This document shows, piece after piece, positions 1 through 11,918 of a stretch of DNA of 64,000 nucleotides. The notes under the pieces are model-generated. The model saw nothing but the letters and a program-made list of their open reading frames with translations, had not been told where the DNA came from and made no database searches. The translations under genes were made by a program, and so were the position numbers. The stretch lies in assembly GCA_910589415.1 (NCBI GenBank), contig OU342630.1, positions 20,927,867-20,991,866 on the forward strand, given 5' to 3'. How positions within the stretch are numbered: the stretch's first letter is position 1; every line of letters begins with the position of its first letter. The DNA comes from Malachius bipustulatus (lineage: Eukaryota; Arthropoda; Insecta; Coleoptera; Melyridae).

Positions 1-335
1 ACGGTTTACATGTCCCTATCTTAACTTTTCAAGCGGTATCCTATTGGATGGATGAAATTTTTATACAGAGTGGTAAAAAATTTGATTATTTTCATCACCC
101 GGTATAAAAATTTCAGCTACATGATAGGATACCAAATTAAAAATTAAGATAGGGACATGTAAACCGTTTTTCCATATCTCGAGCCGTTTTCAATATAAGC
201 TGCTTTGAAAATGAAAAATCGCGATTTTCATTTGTTTATAACTCATAAATCGCTCATTACAAACTTCAACTTTACAAACCATTCTTTTTGACTTTCATCA
301 AACAATATGAAAATGTAATAATATAGAGGGTGTCC
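1..335. repeat. Foldback element cut by the window start
   Basis: Bases 1-50 and 120-169 are inverted copies of each other: TTTACATGTCCCTATCTTAA on the left and its complement near 141-165. The right arm continues past 170 without a partner in the window, so the left end lies outside. The same arm sequence forms the centre of the foldback at 22509-23508 and recurs in degraded form near 44018 and 50077. Confidence 0.6.
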
Positions 336-862
336 TATTTAAAATTACAAAGTTGTATGGCGTACAGCGATATTGGGCCATCCTGTGTATCTGAAAATAA
401 TTTTACAAACTGCACTTTACCCTCCCATTTACAGCACTTTTTGGTTCATTTCGATATCTTTAATGGTGTAGGTGCAATCGAGCTTTACCATATCAATGAC
501 TTACCCTGTATAAGAGTTGCTTTACCTATCCGGGGACACAAGGTAGGTTATTATCTTACCGTTGTAAATAAATGATTTAAATGTTTTCAATATTAATAAT
601 GGTTTGTCTCCTGTAATGAGTTGAAAATGAGGAACTTGCCATGTAACTATGTGTATTACTCGCGGTGCGACTCACTTGTGACGTCACACGCTGGCAAGGT
701 TCCGGCTTCACTGAATCAAGAATTTGGAAATTTTTACCCGATTTGCTTTTGTCCGACGACTCACAGCTAACCTAGGGGTAAAAAATTGTTTCCCGGTTTT
801 CTCTCCCCACCCCACCTCCGAGACTTGCGCCAAATCGGCCACTTAATAAGAGTGGTACACTT
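336..862. other. No recognisable gene
   Basis: Short open frames here (for example 330-575) resemble nothing I know. The stretch 640-860 is somewhat GC-richer than its surroundings. I see no splice-bounded exon or element end. Confidence 0.3.
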
Positions 863-1003
863 AGTTGACTGAAACAGAAAAAAACGAGTGTCGTTTTGAA
901 ATTTAGATATACCCCACTAGCATAGATGAAGTTTTTTTAGTGGGGTGGATCTAAATTTCAAAACGACACTCGTTTTTTGATTCCCTTTTTTATCTCAGTC
1001 AAT
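863..1003. mobile_element. Short palindromic MITE
   Basis: The arms 863-921 and 934-1003 are near-perfect complements. The outer part reads TTGACTGA on both sides and the inner part contains ACGAGTGTCGTTTTGAAATT. The loop is only about a dozen bases, so this is almost a pure hairpin. No coding capacity; mobilised in trans if at all. Confidence 0.6.
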
Positions 1004-1567
1004 TTCGTGGCGATTGTGCCCAACCAGGCGGGTTACTTCCGAGTTCGTACGGAAGTTGGTCACATCCGAAACCGAACGAAACGTACTTCCGGAGAAAGTT
1101 TCGTTCGAAACTATATTTTTGAGACGTTTGTATCGTCGTCCGGATTTTTGAATTCCACTTTTGTATGAAAACGTATGAAAACGAAACCGGTCGGCAAGAT
1201 ACTTATATGATTGAAAAATATATGCTCATTGACCTATTAGTTGTTTTAAACTAAATAATTAATGTCATAATATATCTGTTTCTTCCAGATTGCTTGTAAA
1301 TCTGTAAGAAACAGATTGTTTCTTATAAAAAAGAACTTACTGAATATAGTGTATACATCATTAGCGATATTACTAAAAGAAGACCTAAGAAAGTGAAAAT
1401 AAAAATTAACATCTCAGACCAGGCGTTGATTTTAGACACAATCCTGAAAAATAGAATTATTATTTTTATATGTAACTCTAAATTCGATATGCAAATTCTA
1501 CGCAAATCTGATATTGTAATCAAAGAAGGATTTTATTTTTGAAAATTTCGTTCCAATAATAATTGTT

Positions 1568-1670
1568 TCCAAATATGGTACGATTAAGTTTAAAAAGTCA
1601 TATGTGACGTCATACTAACCGTCCGAATTAAGACTTTTCATTTCACCAGAAAATGTCAAACAGTTATTTG
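1568..1670. repeat. Left part of a dispersed repeat (second copy at 45490)
   Basis: About 100 bases starting TATGGTACGATTAAGTTTAA match 45490-45590 closely. At 45 kb the sequence runs straight on into what here lies at 3663-4120, so this copy has been split by about 2 kb of inserted DNA (roughly 1671-3660). The repeat's identity is unknown. Confidence 0.6.
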
Positions 1671-1880
1671 GTTTTAATACCGAACTGTATTTTTTTATTG
1701 AAAATGCACATGCACTGCAGGGAAATTCCTATGACGCCCTGGGAGAGGTGCATGAGCGGAGATTACTGGTTGTCTATATGCCTTAATTGGCTCACGTCTG
1801 CTAAACGACTCTAGTTTAAAATAAATTATTTGAGGTATTCTAAAATCTCTATTGAAATAAGCTATTTTAGATATATTATA

Positions 1881-2561
1881 CAGGGTGTTTTGTAATTGAA
1901 TCTCAATATTTAAGAGGGTGATTTCTGGGTCCATTTTACGAAGAAAACTTCATAAGAACGTATGTCCTAAAAGTCTTAACTTTTGAGATACAGGGTGGTA
2001 AAGTTTTTAAAAATAAATAATTTTTTCGTAATATCTGTAATATAGTGACATCTTGCAGAATTTTACCTGCATATTTTTATATTTTTTTTATTATCATTTA
2101 ACGACAATCTTGTGACCATGTAGAGAAACAGATTTTATTTTTTTAGGCGAAGACCGTGCATCTGACTGAAAAAAAAAAGTAATTAAATTTGCTTGGAAAT
2201 GAATAGGGATTCCAAAAATGATTTCTATTTGAACAGAAATCAGTGGCGTACCATCGATATGCCAAAATATGCAGGTAAAATTCTGCACGATCGTGCACCA
2301 TCGTCACCAATGGAAATAAAATGAAACGTGGTACATTAAAAAATGCCCCTTGATGCTTAATACCTGTATGCGAAATTTCATTAAAATATCCAGAGCGGTA
2401 TTACAGATATTACGAAAAAATGATTTATTTTAATAAAACTTTACCACCCTGTATCTCAAAAGTTAAGACTTTTAGGACATACGTTCTTATGAAGTTTTCT
2501 TCTTAAAATGAACCCAAAAATCACCCCTTTAAATATTGACATTCAATTACATAACACCCTG
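1881..2561. mobile_element. CAGGGTG foldback element, family F2
   Basis: Starts CAGGGTGTTTTGTAATTGAA and ends in the complement, with TA on both sides (1879-1880 and 2562-2563). The arms are about 170 bases; inside is a second inverted pair around TGCAGAATTTTACCTGCATA. It is 681 bases with no credible ORF. The 46915/62722 copy (split) and the 17658 copy (truncated) belong to the same family, which makes this the reference for reading their breakpoints. The TA flank suggests mobilisation by a Tc1/mariner-type transposase. Confidence 0.85.
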
Positions 2562-2779
2562 TAGATATCAAAAACAATTATTCAGATTTATGTTATTCAA
2601 CACTTGCAGTAATTTTTAAATTATTCCACAACTAATCTGTATAAAAATACAAAGGAACAAGATTGGTTTTATATTATTTCTTATCAACTTAAATTTTCTG
2701 TGGATTAAAAATTCGTACTCAGAGATGTTTATACTATACTATGACTAGATAATGAACCGATCGCTAGAGCGCTGACACT

Positions 2780-3640
2780 TGAAGCCTCAAGGTAAGGTCG
2801 AGTGGCCGCCATTTCTAAAGAAGTCAAATTCCTCTGGAAAATATGCTTCTCCTAAATAACTTAGCCAACAGAATCTCGCCGCGTGGCACATTTACCGAGA
2901 AAAGTCTAGATAGGGATCGGTGCCACAACTAACCACGGCCCTGAACGGTTGAAATTATTAGATGCCGCTCATTTTCAGTAGCTAGTATTTCGGTGTACCG
3001 AGGTACCGAGGTACCGCGCTACAAAATTTCAACCCGATCAGTGCAATTTTCAGACACCGAGAGTGTTTCCTAGGCAATTCTTCGTAGGACCGTGATCCAT
3101 TTCAATCGAACCAAATTTCCACTTCCCACGATGGAAAATGGAGGCTCTGGAGTGTTTTTTAAAGCCACAGGGCGCCGCGCACAAACAGACAGACCGGGTG
3201 ACGAATAAAATCAAGACATAAAATCGTGGGGAGTTGAAATTTAGCTCGATTAAAACTGCGATCGGTCCCACAAAGTCTATTGAAAATGAGCAATATCCGT
3301 TCCCGGAAAGTGATATTTTTTGGGAATAGTCTAGAAAACACTCTGAAGAGTCTGAAAATTGCACCGAGAGAGTCAAAATTTCACGGGGGGTACCTGGGAA
3401 CCCACAAATACGACTTATTAAAAATCGACTCGATCCTAGAACTTCGAGGCCTCCGTTCAGATCGTATCTGTTTTTTGCACGTACCACCTATCTTGGACTT
3501 CTCTCGATAACGGTGCAACTCGGCTAGATTCTGTTGACACATTTATTTAGAAGTATATGAACAACATAATTTTCCAGAGGGGTTTGCCTTCTTAAAAAAT
3601 AGCTGCCACTAGAGGCACAGGCCTTTTATTTAAAAGTATT
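2780..3640. mobile_element. Non-autonomous element with about 110-bp inverted ends
   Basis: Bases 2800-2910 and 3490-3625 are diverged inverted copies, sharing words such as CCTCTGGAAAAT and CAACAGAATCT. The interior is GC-richer than the surroundings and includes the tandem word CGAGGTACCGAGGTACCG near 2998. A 145-codon minus-strand frame (3050-3487) lies inside, but it has no recognisable domain and overlaps a plus-strand frame, so I do not call it a gene. Confidence 0.5.
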
Positions 3641-3662
3641 TTTACAACATGCAACAATAATT

Positions 3663-4120
3663 AATTTGACAAGTTATCAAGGTGAGAACGAGCGTAAATT
3701 ATTATTGAAGGAATCATTCGACCAACGGTAAACTTCAATAAAAATACGGAGTTCGCGCATCTACTCGGCGCATAGAGATCCGCCATGATTTGAGATGAGC
3801 TTTCATTAGTTTTGAATGCGGGCCCACAGAATAGAATTATACCTATTCTGTGGCGGGCCTGCATTTCTACTCTGAAGCAATGGCCGCCAGAGGTGTGGCT
3901 TGTCTCTCAAAGATCAAAAGCACCGCCGGCGAGCTTAGTTCTGATTGTATCTATTCTGTGGTGTAAGTCAGTTTGAGAACCACTGACAACTACATAAGAT
4001 TTATTCACCACTAATGACACTATAACTTTTGTGTTGTCCATTTAACTCTCATTCAAAACTAATGTTAACATATACTTATTCATTCGGGATGGAGTGTTTA
4101 GACAAACTTGACAGTTTTTA
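3663..4120. repeat. Right part of a dispersed repeat (second copy at 45600)
   Basis: Words such as GAACGAGCGTAAATTATT and GATGGAGTGTTTAGACAAAC match 45600-45790 in order. Relative to that copy, this one has an extra insertion at about 3727-3962, which contains a hairpin built on CCACAGAATAG / CTATTCTGTGG (3828-3853). Confidence 0.55.
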
Positions 4121-4316
4121 TGAGAACTACGTATATTAAAAAAAAAATCGAACCATCAGAAGGATGAAGGATGTGTATTCTTTTGAGCGCATCGATATTA
4201 ACTATGTAGGTAAGACAAAGTCGCTCCAATCCGGTAAGTATGGGTTCGAGAACTTGCTCTTTACCCAGCCACAAGTAAACCAATTAAAAAGTAGAATAGA
4301 CGACACAGACAACCAG

Positions 4317-4395
4317 GGCGCGACTGAGAATCGAACTCAGTCCGAGGCAGTCCAACGGTTCAACAGTCTGCACTCTAAACCACGAGGCCATCGCC
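4317..4395 (-). tRNA. tRNA-like sequence, probably a tRNA pseudogene or SINE head
   Basis: Read on the minus strand, a perfect five-pair T-arm (CTGAG, TTCGATT, CTCAG) overlaps a good B box, and TGGTTTAGAGTG fits an A box. Four outer pairs of an acceptor stem (GGCG with CGCC) form, but the inner pairs do not. The anticodon arm closes only as GCAG/CTGC around an over-long loop, so no anticodon can be assigned. The length is 79 bases. A functional tRNA is unlikely; a decayed tRNA or tRNA-derived SINE fits better. Confidence 0.45.
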
Positions 4396-4471
4396 GGCTC
4401 GATGTGGTGAATTCTTAATCGATACAAATGACTTTTTAAACCTAATCGTACCTACTATAAGTCAATGCATA

Positions 4472-4985
4472 CAGGGTGTTTCAAAGCATGCGTCGTAAAA
4501 TAAAAGGTGTGATTCCTTGACGCGTTCTGAGAAAAAAATCCAAATAACATGCATGGGTATGTAAACCCACCATTTTTGAGATACAGGGTGTCAAAATTTT
4601 TTTTTTTAATTTTTTGACGATATATTAGGAACCGTAATAAAATTAAATTTTTGTACACATCTTATCATTAATATTATTCACTTTTTGAGCTCTAAGTAAA
4701 TTTATTTCATGCCAGTGGTGGAGATTTTAGGATTGCTTGAATTTTTTTACCCCTAATTTCTTCGACACTGGAAAAATTAACTTCATGAAAGTCATATTAA
4801 ATTGCCAATGTGTTTTACATAGAAAAGGTGCTCTTGGTCAAAAGCTTCAACGTAAACTGTTTTCGATAAAAATATTAGGGTGAAAAACATAAAGTTAGCA
4901 ACATGTTTTGCTGTGGACAAAAATATTACATTTTTTTATATGTATATTATTACAAAAAAAGCATTAAAATTGCAATTGCTAGATA
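4472..4985. mobile_element. Left arm of a CAGGGTG foldback split by a jockey LINE
   Basis: Starts CAGGGTGTTTCAAAGCATGC after TA and contains the internal word GATACAGGGTGTC. The first 200 bases pair with about 6830-6995 in inverted orientation. Further in, the sequence resembles the arms of the foldback at 42972-43884. The expected right terminus is missing, so the element is broken at its right end. Confidence 0.55.
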
Positions 4986-4990
4986 TTTTA

Positions 4991-6690
4991 TTAATAAAGG
5001 CTGACATAAAATATACAGGTAATATCAAAAGAACATTGGTTTTCGCCACTCGTAAAGCAAAAGTTTTTCATTTCGCGAGTTAATACGTGGCATATGAAAA
5101 TTAAAAAGAGACAATAATAGTGAGGAGCAGTCAATCCGATTATGGAAAAGGCAGTATAAAAACCTGACAGCTGCGAGTCCACGACGTTTCTAAAGCAAAT
5201 GCAAACCATTTTGAATTTTGATCTACTATCTGATCATAATCAAAACCCCTGGGAAGATACTTACCACACTCGTTGAAATTGAAAAGTTTCAAAAACTCCT
5301 CTGCACACGTTCCAGCTGAGCAATCTGACAGTAGTAATAGGGTGACCAAACCACACTGCAGTATTCCACCTTTGACCCAACATATGAAAAATATAGTATT
5401 TAACGAACATATTATGCTGTCAAAATCACTGCTGTTTCTGTTTATGAAACCAAGCATTCTTACAGACGACTTTTGGTAACATATAACATGCTCACAGAAA
5501 GATAGACTTATATCAAAAACAACACCAATATCCTTTATAGGATTTGTGTGTATGAAGGCAACGGATCCGAAATTGTAGTCAAATATTAAGCTTTTCTTTT
5601 TCTTTGTATAGAAGATCACCCTACATTTCTGCACATTCATATGAATATTGTTATGTCTACACCACTGATGCAACTGCTCAACGTCATTTTGCAACATCTA
5701 AGCATCATTCACATTATTGATCACAGAAAAGATTTTGAAATCGTCTACAAACAGCAGCTTATCAGATTTTATCACATCGGTAATGTCATTAATAAAAAGA
5801 AAGAAAAGTAGTGGCCCCAGGTTTGACCCTTGGGGTACACCAGAAGTGGGTGAGAAAATATGCGACATATGATCATTGTATAGGACACGTTGCTGCCTGT
5901 TAGACAAATATGAAGTGAAAAACCACAGCAGTAAATCCAAATGAAGTAAATCCAAACTTATCGAGCTTTCTCAACAAAACATCATGATCGATCCGATCAA
6001 ATATCTTCGAAAAGTCAGTGTAAACCACATTCACCTGCGCCTGACCATCAAAAGTATCTGCCACAAACTGCGTGAAGCAAGCTAAGCTAGTGACTGATGT
6101 AGACCGCCCTTCCATAAAATCATGCTGACAGGGAGAAATTGACCGAGAGACCGCAGTATAGATGCAAGAATACAATGACATCTCAAATATCTTGGCGAAG
6201 TTATTCAATATTGAGATGGGTCTATAATTAGTTACGAGAGCTGAATCCCCACTTTTTAAGATCGGACAGACTTTGGCCATCTTCCACACGTCCGGAAAGT
6301 TTGAGGTCCATGCATAAATTAAAAGTGAACACGAGGGGTTGGAGAAACACATCACGGAAGTCTTTTATCAAATTGCTGGGAATCTTTTCGAAGCCCGTGG
6401 TTTTCCTGTTTTTCAACTTTTTCATTGCTCCCCTCACATCCTGGGTAGAGAGCACCGGAACGTCAACTGCGAATGAACACAATTTGAAACCATGGGTTAG
6501 TCTATCATCGGTGGATGATGACTGTGGAGAATATACTCAGTTAAAGTATTCTGCAAAACTATTCACTATATCAACAGGGTTATCATGAGCTATTTCCCCA
6601 GCGTCCTTTACCACATGTGGAATTCTAGTGTTACCTTTTTTATTCTGAATAAACCTCCAAAAACCTTTAGGGTGACTCACGAGACTATCC
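4991..6690 (-). pseudogene. Jockey-type LINE reverse transcriptase, decayed
   Basis: This encodes the reverse transcriptase of a jockey-clade non-LTR retrotransposon, on the minus strand. In order it shows the NPKGFWRFI linker typical of these proteins (near 6670), the segment from KLKNRKT to NYRPISILNNF, the core TDFSKIFDRIDHD, SGVPQGSNLGPLLF, and a catalytic motif reading FVDD instead of FADD (near 5730). The C-terminal thumb region follows, ending near 4991 in a different frame. At least two frameshifts (near 6300 and 5200) and an in-frame TAG at 5698-5700 break it. The endonuclease part is absent, so the copy is 5' truncated. It lies inside the foldback that starts at 4472. It cannot move by itself. 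Confidence 0.85.
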
Positions 6691-6704
6691 TAATCTTAAT
6701 CACA

Positions 6705-6747
6705 CTTCGAAGCTCTTTAAACTTTTGAAGTTTAAAGAGCTTCGAAG
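6705..6747. repeat. Perfect 20-bp hairpin
   Basis: CTTCGAAGCTCTTTAAACTT is followed by TTG and then its exact complement. It lies just outside the 5' truncated end of the jockey copy and may mark the junction. Confidence 0.8.
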
Positions 6748-6829
6748 AAAAAAAAAGTTCTCCGGAACTCTTGTAAGAGAAGTAATATCTATATTTAGGC
6801 CTAATATGATGTGTAAAAAAGTTCAGTTT

Positions 6830-6995
6830 TATATCTCAAACGGTTCCGTCAAGAAGATATCGTCAAATATCTAAAAAAAAAACATTTTTTATTACATCCT
6901 GTATCTCGAAAACGATACCTATGTTTGCGGACCCTATGTTAATGGTTTTTTTTTTCAGAACCTGCCAAGGAATTACACCTTTTTCTTTTACATTC
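6830..6995. mobile_element. Right arm of the foldback begun at 4472
   Basis: Reads as the complement of 4500-4640, including the block around CATCCTGTATCTCGAAAACG. The terminal CACCCTGTA expected at the outer end is not present. Confidence 0.5.
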
Positions 6996-7039
6996 TTTTA
7001 GACATTCTAAATATTCTTTTAGGCATTCAGTGACTAAAA

Positions 7040-7450
7040 ATGCGATGCAACTTGCAATAATTAAGAGTTGGTTAGGCAATGAAAACTTGCTTTTTAATTC
7101 CTTTTAATTAATACCCAGTACGTAAAATACACAAATGACAATAATAATTAAAAGCAAGTTTTTATAAAGTTTTATGATATTGCCACTTTGACACTATAAA
7201 ATACCAATTTCAAGTTCAAAAATACCAATAAGTTCATTCATTTATATTTATATTGACGACTTAGAATTCATGAATTATTGTTTCTTAGCGATTAAAAAAA
7301 ATCTTGTGTGACAGGTTGCAAAAGGAGTGCTTTAGCACTTGAGGATTGTCAAATTCGGCGTTTGACCTCGTTTGACAATTTTCGTCGCGAAGTAGACACT
7401 CCCATTTTGCAACTTATATCACAAATAACTATTTTAATATTATTGCGTAA
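7040..7450. repeat. Dispersed repeat, second copy split at 25.7-28.2 kb
   Basis: The block containing GACACTATAAAATACCAATT and ACACTCCCATTTTGCAACTT recurs at 25800-25840 plus 27946-28240. There it is interrupted by a foldback at a TA. The function is unknown. Confidence 0.6.
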
Positions 7451-8153
7451 CATATTATGTAGATACCTAATGCTTAGTTAAAAAACGTCTGAGCGTGGTG
7501 ATATCCAAGATTAAAACACGCGCGTTTTTAATAAAGTTACCAAGGGTAACATCAATATAACTGGAGAAATTTAACCCCTCGCTGAAATCTAGCAGCAAAT
7601 TATTTTCACTCCTGCCTGGCGTATAGACATCTATCTTCATGAAATCTTATTTTTCTTGAAAAATTGTTTATTTAGACTCTTCGTACACCAAGACAACAAT
7701 TACAAGGCAACCGATCGAGATCACGAGTGACTATATGTTGTAGGTTTCGCTGTGCATGTACCTCTAAATGCGAAGACGAAGACGGATGACTAAGACGCAA
7801 AATAATATGAAATCTCAAAACATCGGAATTAATTCCCAAAATATGATCGTTAGCAATAAATATGGTCATTATTTACATCTGACTATCCTACAGTTTCACT
7901 ATGGTACCTATATGGGGGTGGTGGACGACCTATAGTAACACCAGGAAGGTATGCATTTGCTTTGAAAATTCATGGTTATCCAAAATAAAACGGCACTAAA
8001 AATCGCTCTAAGGAGTACGATCCTGGTAGCCCGCATATAATATAAACATATAAGATATAAACATATGCACTAGAAGTAAAAATTAAAAAGTAAAAAGTAA
8101 AAGCCAAAAACACTAGGTTTTATGTTTCACTATAATAAACAATAATTAAGTCT

Positions 8154-8185
8154 TACAGCTGTTTCGGACTCTCGTCCTTCTTCAG
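8154..8185 (-). ncRNA. Second hammerhead-like motif, opposite strand
   Basis: On the minus strand the same CTGAAGA core, GGAC-GAGA-GTCC stem and GAAAC are present, ending GTA|AGAC. It is the mirror image of the motif at 8233-8264. Confidence 0.55.
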
Positions 8186-8232
8186 AGACAATAAAATGTT
8201 AACAAAAATGTCCTTATAACATTTTACTGTCT

Positions 8233-8264
8233 CTGAAGAAGGACGAGAGTCCGAAACAGCTGTA
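8233..8264 (+). ncRNA. Minimal hammerhead ribozyme-like motif
   Basis: The sequence reads CTGAAGA, one extra A, stem II GGAC-GAGA-GTCC, GAAAC, then a short stem III (C-AGCT-G) and TA as the expected cleavage site, giving GTA|TAAGAC. This matches the type I minimal hammerhead layout of Penelope-like elements. The extra A between the core and stem II departs from the textbook consensus. Confidence 0.55.
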
Positions 8265-8304
8265 TAAGACTTAATTGTTTAATATAGTGAAACATAAAAC
8301 CCAG

Positions 8305-11300
8305 TTGTAGTGTAACCTACCTTTAAAAATTGAGATCCTGCGTCATGCGCAGTAAATTCAGTAATGTGGCCCCCTTAAATTGAATGACTGAAAAAGAAGA
8401 ACCTCTTTGATGTTTGAAAAGTCAACTTGTCTGTCATGAATAACTGTTTGGATTCCCGCTCTGAATGTTTGATTTGAATTTAAAGTTTTCCCTCCCTGAA
8501 TTCTTGGATGTTTGAATTTAAAGATTAACCCGCCCCGATTTAAAATAAAATGGCCAACATTACTTACTTACGTTTGAGATCGCTGTTTTACCTGGGCTCG
8601 TGACATTACCTGTGTTTGTGGTTTTACCTTGGCTCGTGATCTGTCTAGTTTTTCGTCTGGTGGTGGACCTTACGTTGTTGTGTAGTAACCTCTTACCTTG
8701 TTATTGGTTCTTTTATACACAAATATGAAGCAAAAGGTAGGAGATTTGAGATTAGTGAAACAAATTAATTTTTAAAAACACCTACTTTATTCTAAGAGAA
8801 ACCTAGCAGTGCCTTTATTACGCTCGCTGGGATTCCCGAGTAAAAGAGCGTGGCCGAGAAAACCTCGATCATTATCCCGAAATGAAAAGAATCAACGGTG
8901 GTTTGAAAAACGTATATCAATCGTCTCGACAACCGTCACCAAACCTATTGAACCCTCTTTCATGACTCATTTGCGCGAATCATTTTAAACAGAAGCATTA
9001 CCACTGAAAGCTGGGGTTTCCAGATTTCCGTGGAAATGGGTTTTGTTAGTAAGACAGTGTAACAGGGTCCTGCGAGGAAACTACCTGTCTATTGAGTTGG
9101 AGGGGCCCCTTTTTATCCAGGGTCCGACTAGGAGGCTTCCCGTTGGCTGTTTACATGGCTCCCCAGGCAAGGACGAAAATTTTAGTTAGATTCACATAAG
9201 GCTCATACATTCTTGGTTCAATAGTTCGGTAAACAATTAGCAATCAAAATGATCCACCCTTTTGAATTGTGTTTGACGAAGAATGAGAAATGACCTTTTA
9301 CGTTGATTGATTTCACAGAAAAATAAGAAAACCTGACTTTATATTTACAAAGATCAATTTGAAATCAAGATACATCATTTTCGATTGGACAGTTTCGTTG
9401 AATAAATATGTTCATGAAATATAAATAAATAATCAAAAAGTATAAGTTAATAAACAGCAATTAAATCTAGAATGTTCAGTAGACAATTTAAATAAGACAT
9501 CGATTAAGTAAATGGTTAAGTAAACGGCACGAAAAATAAGAATAAAAAGCGAACATGTGACATGAGGTAAAAGCATGGCAAGACATAATAAGTAGGTACA
9601 TGGTTATAAAATGTGGCGGCAGCAATTGATGGTTAGAAAATGGTTAGAACATAATATACAATAAGAAAGAAGCGAGTCGACTAAATATTATTCTGGAGAT
9701 ACACAAGATCGTTTGATGAATGGTTCGGTTAATTTACATTCTCAGAAAACAGTATAAAATAACTGTAGAAGAATCAAATAAACCTTTTGGCACACACAGG
9801 TTAATAAATCCAGGCATGAATTGTAAAATAAATAAATAGAGCAGAGTCATGTGGTTCGTAAAATTATGATAAAATATAAAAGGTGACCCTAGCACATGTT
9901 TAGAATGATACTGTGGGGGGTTCGGTTATTGTTGTTTTTACTTCCTTTCTAGATAATTAGGTTTTGTAACATTTAATAAATGTGCGGGATAACCGACGGG
10001 AAACCTCTCAGCAACCAGCTCAGATTTTTCGTCGATTGACGAGAGAGTTCCATCCCCACTGTTTGCTCTTTTCTGTTTTCTGAACTCTAATAGGTAACTT
10101 ATTGGGATGCCACCAAAATCTCGAGGTTAAACGAAGAAAATGAGAGAGAAGGATGAGCGAACGTGCCCTGAGATTTTGGAGAAGGGTTACGTCGCCTTTA
10201 TTTAAAAATTTTTTAAGTCTATGTTCCTGCAATAGAGAAAGGTGCCTACTTTCGTACTCTTCCTTTAAAAAAAAGAAAAACTTTCAATCAGTGATTTATT
10301 GACTAACAAAATTAATAAATGATAAACCAGGTCGAATGTTCGATTTAATTATTAGGGATTCATAAGTCATATAACTAACCTTCTAATAGAAAGTGCGGTA
10401 GGATCCTATGGCATTTCCTTTACACACGCATTGTATTAATAATTATTATTGAATTGGCATAAATAAAATAAATACGGAGTGAATGAGTCGTTTTTGATAA
10501 GTTCACCCAGGATGGTATCTTCTTATTGATGGTTAGAATTATTAATTAAACAGACTTACAAGTTTTCTCTTTTTTTTGAGTTCTGAGAGTACTAATAGGG
10601 CTGACCTTCTAGCACCATTCGATTTCTCGTCATCCGACGGGCCTAGGTAGACGTAATTCAGGTGAGTCTCCTTGGTTGGGAGTTCGACAGTACCGAGACG
10701 TATCTGGGGGCTGCAGGGCCGTGGTAACGGGATATTGAAGCCGAAAATTGCGGAAATGTTCGGTTGAACAGATATGGCCGCCGCTGCACGGAGAAAATGG
10801 CGAAGAGAAAATTCGAAATTATATTCAAAAAGCTAGAAATAAACAGTGAATATTTATTAACTTTTCGATCACTGTAATCGTCTACGTTGACTTACCCATT
10901 TTTTTAAATAATGGCTTTGGAAAGAAATTTAGGTAATATAATTTGAGAAATTTACGATAATAATAAGTGACTTCGTGTTGCATCGAAAGTCGTTAGAGAA
11001 AAAGGCAAAATGTCTCTCGGCCGTCTGTTTCGACCTTCTCCGTTTTTTTTTGAAAAAAAGGAAAGGGGGGAGCTAATCAATATTATTGGCATGTTCGTTG
11101 ACGGGCAGCGCCGCGGCAGTCGATAACTATACTGCGAGTTATTCTCTTGGTGCAAAGACATTCGACCACTGCTGAACAGGTGGCGCAGGTCGTCCCATAA
11201 ATTTTTAAACAGCTGGTGCTACCTCGCCAACCTTAACGACAAAAATAAAAAGAACTCTGTAACTACGTTACAATACATAAAATATAAAATATGAGAAAGA

Positions 11301-11540
11301 AATCCTTTATAGTTTGTTAATGCATTTCTAACAAAAACCATGCACGTGTGAGAAGTGTGATTAAAATAAGATCATTTAAAGTAACTCTTCGTAGGTACCT
11401 ACCTACAGGAATGTGTAAAGGCAATCTGGGTCACTTCACAATGTTTTTGTCTTTTACTTTTTACTCTTTAATTTTTATTCATAATGTTTCACCGAGTGAA
11501 GTGACGAATCAATTAATTTAATGCATTAGAAGTATCGGCC
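8305..11540. other. 3.2 kb with no recognised gene
   Basis: Parts of this stretch (8800-9150, 10000-10230, 10600-10800, 10950-11200) are clearly GC-richer than the rest and could be the untranslated leader of a retroelement or a non-coding transcript. No terminal repeat, primer site, RT motif or splice-bounded exon could be made out. Small minus-strand frames at 10020-10232 and 10952-11161 show no known domain. Confidence 0.3.
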
Positions 11541-11655
11541 AAGTGCGTCGTAGAGTAGTGGATGCGACCGGCAAGATAGGTACAGGGTCCGATCCGCGCG
11601 GGATTTGCGCAGGATTAGCACTCTCATACCTTGCCCCGATTATAGGGACCGATGT
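11540..11655 (+). repeat. Candidate tRNA-derived SINE head
   Basis: TAGAGTAGTGG at 11551 fits a pol III A box and GGGTCCGATCC at 11585 fits a B box, with ordinary spacing for a tRNA promoter. No cloverleaf is evident, and a GC-rich body follows. A 270-bp dispersed repeat begins directly after it and may or may not be part of the same element. Confidence 0.4.
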
Positions 11656-11918
11656 CACGTTTTTTCGAATGTAAATGCAAAATAAATGCAAAATTCAAAA
11701 TAATAATCGTGCTACTGTTATCTTCGAAGATTTTCCTTGCCCTGAAAGTGAAGAAAAAAATAGCAATGCGACCGTAGTGTCAAAGAGGCCTCAGTTGTGA
11801 TCTTAATATCAGTTTGCAATGGCTGTTTTTAGGTTCTTACCCACCCAGCACCCCTATTTCGCTCCTCGGTTCCGAAAAAATTGATGGAACTGAGGATACG
11901 CGGATGTAAATATTTACC
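11650..11918. repeat. Dispersed repeat, partner at 55624-55896
   Basis: About 270 bases with shared blocks such as GATTTTCCTTGCCCTGAAAG and CTTACCCACCCAGCA occur in the same orientation at 55624-55896, clearly diverged. No inverted ends or ORF. Confidence 0.7.

Larger units (their letters stand above)
8112..8304. repeat. Inverted repeat holding two hammerhead-like motifs
   Basis: The arms 8112-8205 and 8213-8304 are near-perfect complements. Each carries one copy of the ribozyme-like motif described in the next two entries. Inverted hammerhead-bearing units of this kind are known from the terminal repeats of Penelope-like retroelements; no Penelope coding sequence adjoins this copy. Confidence 0.65.

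Noticed and set aside
3050..3487. 145-codon minus-strand frame as a gene
   Set aside because: It overlaps an open plus-strand frame and lies inside an element with inverted ends; no domain or splice sites.
4317..4395. Functional tRNA gene
   Set aside because: T-arm and internal promoter boxes are good, but the anticodon arm does not form a seven-base loop and the acceptor stem is incomplete.
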